7,017 bases of DNA, from NCBI GenBank assembly GCA_945897655.1, contig CAMDHB010000183.1, positions 1 through 7,017 on the forward strand. The letters run 5' to 3'. Under the pieces are notes generated by a model. That model worked only from the letters and a program-made list of their open reading frames with translations, did not search any database and was not told the origin of the DNA. The stretch comes from Pseudorhodobacter antarcticus (GTDB lineage: Bacteria > Pseudomonadota > Alphaproteobacteria > Rhodobacterales > Rhodobacteraceae). A program made the translations under genes and the position numbers. This document shows positions 1-6,208 of this stretch, piece by piece; the stretch's first letter is position 1; each line of letters begins with the position of its first letter.

Positions 1-179
1 GACCGCCCAACTGTCCGCCATCGCTCGAAAACCGATACGCGTTCGTTTTCGTCTGACGGCACCCCAAAGAAACCTTCCGAAACAGATGGTCGCGCGACTC
101 TCATCTTGATCGTCGCGCTATAGCTGTCATCCTGCTTTTGCCATGGGACTTATGTCGAATGGCCGATCCCTTTGTTTGC
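1..179. other. Leader region without a recognisable gene
   Basis: I see no supportable coding region, RNA gene or clear regulatory site here. It is presumably the upstream region of the plus-strand amidase and should hold its promoter. The hexamer TATAGC at 119-124 resembles a -10 box, but no fitting -35 hexamer lies at the right distance, so I do not call a promoter. Confidence 0.5.
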
Positions 180-185
180 AGGAAG
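180..185 (+). promoter_or_regulatory. Ribosome binding site of the plus-strand amidase
   Basis: AGGAAG lies five bases before the ATG at 191. It decides the start: in-frame ATGs at 143 and 152 would add 13-16 residues (MGLMSNGRSLCLQEEQ) that do not look like an amidase N-terminus and lack a comparable site. Starting at 191 gives MTELWTLSASEL, the usual beginning of amidase-signature proteins. Confidence 0.7.
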
Positions 186-190
186 AACAA

Positions 191-1576
191 ATGACCGAAC
201 TATGGACGCTCTCAGCAAGCGAACTGGTGCCAATGGTTGCCGCACGACAGATTTCAGTGAAGGAAGCGGTCTCGTCCGTGTTGGAGCGGATCGAGGCAAT
301 CAACCCTGCCCTTAACGCGATCGTCCAGCGCATGGATGATCAGGCTCTTGCTGCGGCAGAAGCCGCCGACATCGGTTTGGCGCGTGGTGATACCCCGGGC
401 CCGTTGACCGGTGTTGCGGTCACGATAAAGGTGAACGTCGACCAAGTGGGGTATGCCACCACCAACGGTCTGCGAACCCAGGCAAACCTTGGCGCGGAGT
501 TTGACAGCCCGGTGGTGGCAAACCTGCGCAAGGCAGGCGCGATTGTCGTTGGTCGTACGAATACCCCCGCATTTTCGCTGCGCTGGTTCACGCGCAACAG
601 CCTGCATGGCGGGACCACAAATCCGCGAGACCGGACCCTGACGCCGGGCGGGTCTTCCGGCGGGGCCGGTGCTGCGGTCGCGTCCGGCATGGGGGCTATC
701 GGCCACGGAACTGACATTGCCGGATCAATCCGGTACCCGGCCTATGCCTGTGGCGTACATGGCCTGCGTCCTTCTTTGGGTCGGGTCGCCGCCTTTAATG
801 CGACTTCCGGAGATCGGCTGATCGGTGGGCAGTTGATGGCGGTGTCCGGCCCGTTGGCCAGATCGGTTGCCGATCTGCGACTTGCCTTGGCCGTCATGGC
901 CGCGCGAGACACGCGGGATCCTTGGTGGCAAGCGATGCCACCGCAGGGTGCTGACGTGCCCCGCGTGGTTGCTTATGTCGAAGCGCCGGATGGCATGCCG
1001 GTCGCCCAGCCCGTCCGAGATGCGCTGCGTGCCGCGGCGGCGAAGCTCCGGGATGCGGGCTACCGGGTGGAAGAGGTGCAGCCGCCGCCGCTGCGCGAGG
1101 CAATGGAGATGCAATTGCGCCTGTGGATGGCCGAGTTCCGGCATGACGCCGGGGCAGCCTTGCGCGCCGAAAACGATCCGGACGCAAATTTCGTTTACAG
1201 CCAGTTGGCACGCCACTGCCCGGAAATCGACCTGCATGGGCTTATGTCCACTCTAAGGGCGCGTGCGAGGCTTACGCGCTTGTGGCGGACATTTCTGGCG
1301 GAGTGGCCGCTGGTCCTGTGCCCGGTTTCGGGAGAATTACCCTTCATCAATCACCTTGACGTCGCCTCGTCCGCCTCGTTCGACGCCGTGCTGGAAGCGC
1401 AACTGCCGATGATCGCCATGCCCTTCATGGGCCTGCCCGGTTTGACGGTTGCAACAGGTTATGCAGGTTCAAGCCCGGTCGGCGTGCAGCTGGTGGCTGA
1501 TCAGTTTCGGGAAGACCTGCTGCTTGACGCGGGCGAAGTCCTGTCATCGGAACCGGTTGCACTGGCCATGCCGTGA
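191..1576 (+). CDS. Amidase signature family hydrolase (461 aa)
   Basis: This is a complete amidase-signature enzyme, expected to hydrolyse a carboxamide C-N bond in the cytoplasm; no signal peptide is visible. The Ser-cisSer-Lys triad can be assigned: Lys80 in VAVTIKVNVD, cis-Ser155 in TPGGSSGG, and nucleophile Ser179 in GTDIAGSIRYPA. The two serines are 24 residues apart, as in fatty acid amide hydrolase and other family members. The Gly before the GS of the nucleophile motif is Ala here. The C-terminal part carries the usual MPFMGLPGLTVATG and GVQLVADQFREDLLL segments, and the length is normal. It stands alone on the plus strand and converges on the minus-strand operon, whose amidase is of a different subfamily; the two share little beyond the signature region. 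It could be a GatA-like protein by automatic annotation, but no GatB or GatC is present, so a catabolic amidase is likelier. Substrate unknown. Confidence 0.92.
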   Translation: MTELWTLSASELVPMVAARQISVKEAVSSVLERIEAINPALNAIVQRMDDQALAAAEAADIGLARGDTPGPLTGVAVTIKVNVDQVGYATTNGLRTQANLGAEFDSPVVANLRKAGAIVVGRTNTPAFSLRWFTRNSLHGGTTNPRDRTLTPGGSSGGAGAAVASGMGAIGHGTDIAGSIRYPAYACGVHGLRPSLGRVAAFNATSGDRLIGGQLMAVSGPLARSVADLRLALAVMAARDTRDPWWQAMPPQGADVPRVVAYVEAPDGMPVAQPVRDALRAAAAKLRDAGYRVEEVQPPPLREAMEMQLRLWMAEFRHDAGAALRAENDPDANFVYSQLARHCPEIDLHGLMSTLRARARLTRLWRTFLAEWPLVLCPVSGELPFINHLDVASSASFDAVLEAQLPMIAMPFMGLPGLTVATGYAGSSPVGVQLVADQFREDLLLDAGEVLSSEPVALAMP

Positions 1577-1594
1577 GCCCGTTTCAAGGCAGCG

Positions 1595-1613
1595 CCCCAC
1601 TGTGACAGCGGGG
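1595..1613 (-). terminator. Possible hairpin between convergent genes
   Basis: An inverted repeat forms an 8-bp stem (CCCC.CTG against CAG.GGGG) with a three-base loop. On the minus-strand RNA the single irregular position is a G-U wobble, giving a complete stem. On the plus-strand RNA it is an A-C mismatch. It lies 19 bp past the amidase stop and just past the end of the aminotransferase remnant, where a terminator is expected. No T-tract follows in either direction, so this is weak as an intrinsic terminator. Confidence 0.3.
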
Positions 1614-1632
1614 TGTCGATGCTTTGGATCGC

Positions 1633-2373
1633 TCAAGGATCGAAGGTCGGTGCCGGCAACGACCTCGGCCGCCGATTTGCGAAAGGCAAACGCGCTGATC
1701 CGGTCGCTTTCGCCAAAAGGTTTGGCTTTCGCACGCGTGCCTGCTGCAGGGCCACATCGCGCATGAAGGCGGTGGCATCAAAGCCATCCGGGAACGTGGC
1801 CCAGATAAAGGGACGGCCCTAGGGGTCGGTTACGGTGATCTTTTGCGGGAAATGCTGCCGGATCGCGTCGAGAATGGCCTCCTGCTTGCGTGCATAAGCG
1901 GTCTGCAGGGGCGCGATATGGGCGGTCAGGTCGTGGTGGTCGAGAAACAGGCTGGCTGCGGCCCTTTGAAGTGTCGAAGTCTGGGTGCCGGCGGCGACCC
2001 TGAGCAGGCCCAGGCGGGACAGCAGGGCAGGGGCGGCGACTGCCCAGCCGATCCGCAGTCCAGGGACGAGGACCGTGGAAAAGCTGCCCAGGTGAATGAC
2101 CCGTCCCTCGGTGTCCAGAGATTGGAGGGTGGGCAGGTTCTGACCGGAAAACCGGATGTGGCGAAAGGGGGTATCTTCCAGAACGATCAGACCGTGGCAG
2201 TTGGCCAGCGCGATCAACTGCTTGCGGCGGGCAAACGACAGGGTGACGCCCGCCGGATTCTGGAAATCCGGGACCGTATAGATCATCCGCGCCTTTGGAT
2301 TGGCCTTGGGGCGGCTACGAGATGCTCGGTCTTCAACGACGCGGCTTTCTTCCGGCCTGGGGGTTTGCCCAGA
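1633..2373 (-). pseudogene. Decayed fold-type I PLP aminotransferase (MocR/ARO8/LysN-like)
   Basis: The remnant reads well as the middle of a class I/II aminotransferase. YTVPDFQNPAGVTLS (start of the PLP-domain core) is followed by IVLEDTPF, then the segment GSFSTVLVPGLRIGWAVAAP, then a helical stretch ending in RQHFPQKITVTDP. Family members have Lys after SFS, forming the Schiff base with PLP; here the codon is ACG (Thr), one base from AAG. An in-frame TAG at 1819-1821 interrupts the protein. Beyond it the same frame continues with recognisable homology (PFIWATFPDGFDATAFMRDVALQQ, positions roughly 1743-1815, split here only by a substitution-free read) and ends at TGA 1633-1635 with a poorly conserved tail. 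Upstream, the frame closes at TAG 2374-2376, so the N-terminal 150 or so residues of a normal ~400-residue enzyme are missing. A small frameshift near 2305 is possible. An internal ATG at 2286 would give a 155-residue piece, which I regard as non-functional. It follows the operon on the same strand. Confidence 0.85.
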
Positions 2374-2423
2374 CTAGGAAGCTGAGACAGGTGCGCGAGC
2401 GTCGGTTAGCACCCCTTGCCCCA
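2374..2423. other. Short gap between the 397-aa protein and the aminotransferase remnant
   Basis: These 50 bp hold no strong signal. On the minus strand an ATG at 2424-2422 overlaps the TGA of the preceding gene (TGATG) and is in frame with the aminotransferase remnant. It meets TAG at 2376-2374 after 16 codons. This could be the original coupled start of the aminotransferase before loss of its N-terminal coding part, or coincidence, with about a one in three chance of sharing the frame. Confidence 0.35.
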
Positions 2424-3617
2424 TCACGAGCGTCGACCCGGGGCACTTGCCACGGCGGTTCGGATCCAGTCCAGCCGCTTGGGCGGAACCAGCCCCAGAT
2501 TGTAGAAATTGAACCCATCTGCCCAAGGGGCTGCCGCGGAAACCCGCGCCGCCAGATCATCGCGGTCCTTCACATTGGGATGGAAGAGTTGAAAGCCCGC
2601 AATCAAGGTCTTTTCAGGCCCGATCCGATGCCGCGCTTCGGTCATCAGGTCGGCAATCCTGTCAACCGCCGTGAAATAGGCGCAATACAACAGGCCGTCG
2701 ACATGCGGGGCAACAGCGGCCACGTCGACGCCGCCCCACCAGGAGCCTTCGAAATCGATCAGCAGAAGGCGCACCCCTGCGGGCACCACGGCCTTGATCT
2801 CGGCGATGAGGGACGTGACTGGCTCGCTGCGCCAGGAGAGGTAGTCGTACAATACCGGAAGCCGGGCAAAGGCCGCGATGCCGTCTTCGGGGAAGTCTGG
2901 GAATTGCGCTTGCGGCAGTTCGCGGGCAAAGGCCGCGTCAAGCAGCCCTGCCACCGCCATCCGGGCCGCCTGCCCGTCGACACCCGCAGCCTTGGCCCGC
3001 GCCAGACAATGCGGGCAAAAGCAGATGCCCAACAGAAAATCATCCTCGGGCAACACTGGCAATCCGTCCTTTTCATGGTGGAAGCCATGCGAAAACCCCA
3101 AGAAATCCGGGCTTTCTAGCTCGATACGATCTGGCCGGTAGCGCTCGGCAATCTCTTTGACCAGTCCCACCACATAGGCGCGCGCGGCAGGGCTGGAGGG
3201 GCAAAGCCCATAGTAATGCGGGTCGCCGTGGGCTGTGCGGACGACATGGGCGGGATGCAGCATGCCAAGGCGGGTGTTGTGCAGGCAGACGGTCCAGCAA
3301 CTGACGCCCGCGCCACCCTGGTCCCGTTGGGCGATCAGTTCGGCCAACTTGTCGCCCTCGCTGGCCACGATGTCGGCCTGTAGCGGCACAATCTCGGCAC
3401 CTGACCAGCGGTCGGAGTCCACCTGGTAATAGACCGTGCCATCCTGCGGGAAATAGACCCGCCGCCGGGGGTTGCCGGGCTGCAGGAACCGCCCGGCGTG
3501 ATACGACGTGGCTATGCTGACCATGCCTGCGCCGACACCCAACAAGGCGGTCAAGGCGGCATTCAACCCCAGATCCTGCAGATCCCACTGATAGGCCCAG
3601 ACGGAAACCTCACTCAT
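2424..3617 (-). CDS. Uncharacterised 397-aa protein with CFCPHC motif, putative TIM-barrel hydrolase-like
   Basis: I do not recognise a characterised family. The protein is soluble, with no clear signal peptide. It alternates strand-like and helix-like segments in a way that suggests a (beta/alpha)8 barrel of the glycoside-hydrolase-like type. Visible landmarks are: SYHAGRFLQP (about residues 38-47), which is typical of a conserved N-terminal loop; WTVCLHNTRLG (108-118); YRPDRIELESPDF (160-172), with acidic Glu166 and Glu168 at a strand end; HGFHHEKDG (177-185); the cysteine motif CFCPHC (Cys199, Cys201, Cys204); and LLLIDFEGSWWGG (284-296), with Asp288 and Glu290. Carboxylates at strand ends are what a retaining or inverting glycosidase would use, but I cannot assign catalysis. 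The three cysteines might bind metal or be structural. The start at 3617 overlaps the upstream amidohydrolase stop by 4 bp (ATGA), with GGGAGG at 3628-3633 ten bases before it. An earlier in-frame ATG at 3635 is less likely. Its job is presumably tied to the operon substrate. Confidence 0.85.
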   Translation of the reverse strand: MSEVSVWAYQWDLQDLGLNAALTALLGVGAGMVSIATSYHAGRFLQPGNPRRRVYFPQDGTVYYQVDSDRWSGAEIVPLQADIVASEGDKLAELIAQRDQGGAGVSCWTVCLHNTRLGMLHPAHVVRTAHGDPHYYGLCPSSPAARAYVVGLVKEIAERYRPDRIELESPDFLGFSHGFHHEKDGLPVLPEDDFLLGICFCPHCLARAKAAGVDGQAARMAVAGLLDAAFARELPQAQFPDFPEDGIAAFARLPVLYDYLSWRSEPVTSLIAEIKAVVPAGVRLLLIDFEGSWWGGVDVAAVAPHVDGLLYCAYFTAVDRIADLMTEARHRIGPEKTLIAGFQLFHPNVKDRDDLAARVSAAAPWADGFNFYNLGLVPPKRLDWIRTAVASAPGRRS

Positions 3618-4747
3618 TGCCCCGCAGCCTCCCACCGCCCGCCGATGACCATGCCCTGTGCCGTTAGCATTTGCGGATGTGGCACGATTTCACCAATCAC
3701 ATCTTCCAGATCAATGGCGTGGTCTTCCAAAGCGATCACACTTGCATCCCCCGCGGCCCCGATGGCGAAAGTCCCCAACGCCGGTCTGCGCAGAGCCGCT
3801 GCCGCATTGACGGTCGTTCGCGCCACGACCTCGGGCAGGGACAGGCCAAGGGCCAGAAACTTGGTCATCGTCCGCAACAAGTCCCAAGCCGGGCCCTGGA
3901 TGCACATGGCGTGAACATCGGATGAAATCGTGTCGGGCCAAAACCCCGCCGCCACCATCTTGCGCGACGTGTCCCAGGAAAACGATCCCATGCCATGGCC
4001 GATGTCAAAGAGGACACCGCGGGCGCGGGCGTTCAGCACGGCCTCGCGTACTTGGCCATCGGCGTGACAGGGTGCATTCGGGAAAGGGCGGAAGCAATGG
4101 GTAAGGATATCGCCCTTGCGCAGGCGGTCCACCACGTCGGCATAGGTCGGGGGAGGCTCGTCGATATGCACCATCAGGGGCAGGCCCGTGGCATCGGCCA
4201 CATCCAGCGCCACCTCCAACGGCTGGATGCCCGACGGACCGCTGGCATTGCGTCCGACCCGCACCTTGATGCCAATGATGCAGTCGGGGTTTGCCTTGGC
4301 CACGGCCACCGCCTCGCGCGCTGCCATCAGGCGCATGTCATGGCTTTCGCCCACCATGATTGTTGGAGAAAAGGCATATATCCCGGCAAATGAGACATGC
4401 AGGTAGACCAGCACCCGCGACGTCACCCGCTCGATCACATGCGCCCGAAAGCCGGGAAAGTTGCCGGGGCCTGCGCTGCCCGTATCCACGCTGGTCGTCA
4501 CCGCCGACTGCCGAGCATAGGCATCCACATCGACACCCAGCGAGGTGCCGCCCCAATAGACATGGGTGTGCAGGTCGATCAGCCCCGGCGTTACGATCAG
4601 GCCTGTGCAATCGCGCTCCTCCGTCCCGGCCAGCGCGGGGCCAATCGCGGCCACACGCGCGCCGTCAAAGGCCACATCGACCACCCGGTCGATGCCCTGT
4701 GACGGGTCAATCACGCGGCCCGATTTCAGCACCAGATCATGCGGCAT
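3614..4747 (-). CDS. Amidohydrolase/deacetylase family metallohydrolase, COG3964-like (377 aa)
   Basis: This is a binuclear-metal amidohydrolase of the dihydroorotase-like branch, often annotated as dihydroorotase or deacetylase. All metal ligands of the superfamily can be placed: His60 and His62 in DLHTHVYWGG, the presumably carboxylated Lys161 in IGIKVRVGRNASG, His194 in LMVHIDEPPP, His217 in ILTHCFRP, and Asp277 in SSDVHA. The small beta-sandwich wraps the barrel: the N-terminal VLKSGRVIDPSQGID and the C-terminal ASVIALEDHAIDLED. Length is normal. COG3964 members have been shown to hydrolyse alpha-acetoxy carboxylates such as acetyl-(R)-mandelate rather than dihydroorotate, so an ester or amide of a hydroxy or amino acid is a better guess than pyrimidine metabolism. 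No pyrimidine genes are nearby. The start at 4747 is chosen because AAAGGGGA lies five bases upstream; it overlaps the NylA-like amidase stop by 11 bp. The longer frame to 4993 is out-of-frame read-through of the amidase. It shares a 4-bp overlap with the next gene. Confidence 0.92.
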   Translation of the reverse strand: MPHDLVLKSGRVIDPSQGIDRVVDVAFDGARVAAIGPALAGTEERDCTGLIVTPGLIDLHTHVYWGGTSLGVDVDAYARQSAVTTSVDTGSAGPGNFPGFRAHVIERVTSRVLVYLHVSFAGIYAFSPTIMVGESHDMRLMAAREAVAVAKANPDCIIGIKVRVGRNASGPSGIQPLEVALDVADATGLPLMVHIDEPPPTYADVVDRLRKGDILTHCFRPFPNAPCHADGQVREAVLNARARGVLFDIGHGMGSFSWDTSRKMVAAGFWPDTISSDVHAMCIQGPAWDLLRTMTKFLALGLSLPEVVARTTVNAAAALRRPALGTFAIGAAGDASVIALEDHAIDLEDVIGEIVPHPQMLTAQGMVIGGRWEAAGQ

Positions 4748-6185
4748 GTCCGTCCCCTTTCTGCCCTGCCCAAGCCGAGATCGGCGGATGCCGGTGGGCC
4801 CAAGGCACGGCCTGTTCCAAGATGCGTGCCACGGACAAAAGCAGTGCCTCTTGTCCCTGACGTCCGACGATCTGTATGCCCAAAGGCAAGCCACCCGCAA
4901 ACTGCCCCAAAGGCAGCGACATCGCCGGTTGGCCCGAGATGTTGAAGGGAAACAGGAACATCGCATCGGCCCAGAGCGCGTTGTAGGCCGCAAGGTCGTT
5001 CAGGCCCATGTTGTAATGGCCCTTGGGCCGGGGCGGCTGGGTCAGGGTCGGGGTGATGAAGATGTCGTAGGGCAGCAGGTCCTGCACGATCTTGCGGGCC
5101 GATTGGCGCAAGGATTCCACCCGCGCCACATGGTCCACGGCCCTGACCGCCCGGCCTTGCTTCAAGATGGCCCAAGTGATTGGCTCCACATCCAGTGCAG
5201 TCACAGGACGGCCCACCAGCGTTTCGGCATGGGACCAGAAATTGGCAGGTTCGACCACCGACATGGCGGTGTAGGTCTGCCAGAGGGCCGACAGATCGAC
5301 GCCCATGTTCTTTTCCTCGCCCCGGTGGCCCAACTCTTCCAAGAGGTACGCTACCTTCTCGACCGCCGCGCGCACTTCGGCGTCCACCGGCCCCGGTGCG
5401 GTGACGGTATAGCCCACCCTGAGGTGGCCCGGATCGCGCTGCATCGCGCGCAGAAAGGGTTCGGGCGGCGGAGGGATGGGATAGGGGTCGCCGGGAACCG
5501 ACCCAGACACCGCGTCCAGATAGGCTGCCGTATCGCGCACAGAGCGCGAATTGCACAGGCCGTAAGCCCCGCCCACCCACCAATCGCCAAAGGGGGCCGC
5601 GCTGACCCTGCCGCGCGTGGGCTTTAGCCCGACCACGCCGCAACAGGCGGCGGGCGCGCGGATTGACCCCGCGCCGTCGGTGGATTCGGCCAGCGGTACC
5701 ATGCCCGACGCCACGGCAGCCGCCGACCCGCCGCTTGACCCGCCCGGTGTCGCGCCCGCATCCCACGGGTTCAGCGCGGGCCCATACAGTACAGGCTCGG
5801 TTGCGATGGACCAGCCGTTTTCGGGCGCATTGGTGACGCCCAGCATCGCGAGACCAGCCGCTTTCATCCGGCTGACCACATGGCTGTCGGATGCCGCCAC
5901 GTGATCCTTGAGGAACCGCGACGCATTGGGGGCGCGGACCCCGGCCCAGGAAATAGCCAGATCCTTGATCAGAAAGGGCACTCCAGCGAGAGGCGTAGTC
6001 CTATCCACGGCCCCGCGCCCGATGTCATAGCGTTTGTCGACGACGGCGTTCAGATGGGGGTTCAGGGCTTCGATCAGCCGGATCGCGGCCTCGGCCAATT
6101 CGGACGCCTGGACCGCGCCCGACCGGACATGATCCGCCAGTTCAACGGCGTCCGACTGCCGGTACAACGCATCGATATCGGTCAT
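4737..6185 (-). CDS. NylA-like amidase signature hydrolase (482 aa)
   Basis: This is a complete amidase-signature enzyme of the subfamily that includes 6-aminohexanoate-cyclic-dimer hydrolase NylA. The triad is Lys74 in VPFLIKDLAIS, cis-Ser150 in TPGGSSGGSAAA and nucleophile Ser174 in STDGAGSIRAPA. The numbering nearly matches NylA as I recall it (Lys72, Ser150, Ser174). Other subfamily hallmarks are TEPVLYGPALNPWD before the cis-Ser, CCGVVGLKPTRGRVS after the nucleophile, and SRSVRDTAAYLDAVSG followed by GDPYPIPPPPEPFL. No signal peptide is seen, so it should act in the cytoplasm on a linear or cyclic amide. Automatic pipelines often call this subfamily 6-aminohexanoate hydrolase, but nylon oligomer activity should not be assumed. 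The start at 6185 follows a GGGGG tract at 6193-6197; a longer frame to 6356 would run into the upstream oxidoreductase. It starts 23 bp after the oxidoreductase stop and overlaps the amidohydrolase by 11 bp. Confidence 0.93.
   Translation of the reverse strand: MTDIDALYRQSDAVELADHVRSGAVQASELAEAAIRLIEALNPHLNAVVDKRYDIGRGAVDRTTPLAGVPFLIKDLAISWAGVRAPNASRFLKDHVAASDSHVVSRMKAAGLAMLGVTNAPENGWSIATEPVLYGPALNPWDAGATPGGSSGGSAAAVASGMVPLAESTDGAGSIRAPAACCGVVGLKPTRGRVSAAPFGDWWVGGAYGLCNSRSVRDTAAYLDAVSGSVPGDPYPIPPPPEPFLRAMQRDPGHLRVGYTVTAPGPVDAEVRAAVEKVAYLLEELGHRGEEKNMGVDLSALWQTYTAMSVVEPANFWSHAETLVGRPVTALDVEPITWAILKQGRAVRAVDHVARVESLRQSARKIVQDLLPYDIFITPTLTQPPRPKGHYNMGLNDLAAYNALWADAMFLFPFNISGQPAMSLPLGQFAGGLPLGIQIVGRQGQEALLLSVARILEQAVPWAHRHPPISAWAGQKGDGHAA
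4753..4760 (-). promoter_or_regulatory. Ribosome binding site of the amidohydrolase
   Basis: AAAGGGGA on the minus strand lies five bases before the ATG at 4747 and inside the 3' end of the amidase gene. It fixes the amidohydrolase start and supports coupled translation of the two genes. Confidence 0.65.
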
Positions 6186-6208
6186 CGCGTTTCCCCCGTA
6201 GTTGAGGG
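6186..6208 (-). promoter_or_regulatory. Intergenic spacer with ribosome binding site of the NylA-like amidase
   Basis: These 23 bp separate the oxidoreductase stop from the amidase ATG at 6185. On the minus strand they contain GGGGGAAA (6190-6197), seven bases from the end of the G run to the start codon. There is no room for a terminator or a separate promoter, so the two genes are probably co-transcribed. Confidence 0.6.

Noticed and set aside
860..876. Perfect 7-bp inverted repeat AGATCGG/CCGATCT with a 3-base loop
   Set aside because: It lies inside the amidase gene in a region coding for ordinary RSVADLRL residues. Nothing suggests a regulatory role.
725..1237. Minus-strand open frame of 170 codons opposite the plus-strand amidase
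   Set aside because: It is a shadow of the amidase gene, His/Arg-rich and without motifs.
1819..1821. TAG as a recoded sense codon (for example pyrrolysine or read-through)
   Set aside because: The same gene also lacks its N-terminus and its catalytic Lys, so decay explains the stop better.
1613..1822. Small plus-strand open frame of 69 codons after the amidase
   Set aside because: It is antisense to the C-terminal remnant of the aminotransferase, with no good ribosome binding site and no motif.
1843..2385. Plus-strand open frame of 180 codons over the aminotransferase remnant
   Set aside because: It is antisense to sequence with unmistakable aminotransferase motifs. Gly/Gln-rich composition is typical of a shadow frame.
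2295..3119. Plus-strand open frame of 274 codons
   Set aside because: It is a shadow of the minus-strand 397-aa gene, spanning its end and the remnant, with no recognisable motif.
4566..5627. Long plus-strand open frame (353 codons) opposite the amidase and amidohydrolase
   Set aside because: It is antisense to two genes with clear catalytic motifs, its composition is Arg/Pro/His-rich, and it resembles no protein. High GC explains the open frame.
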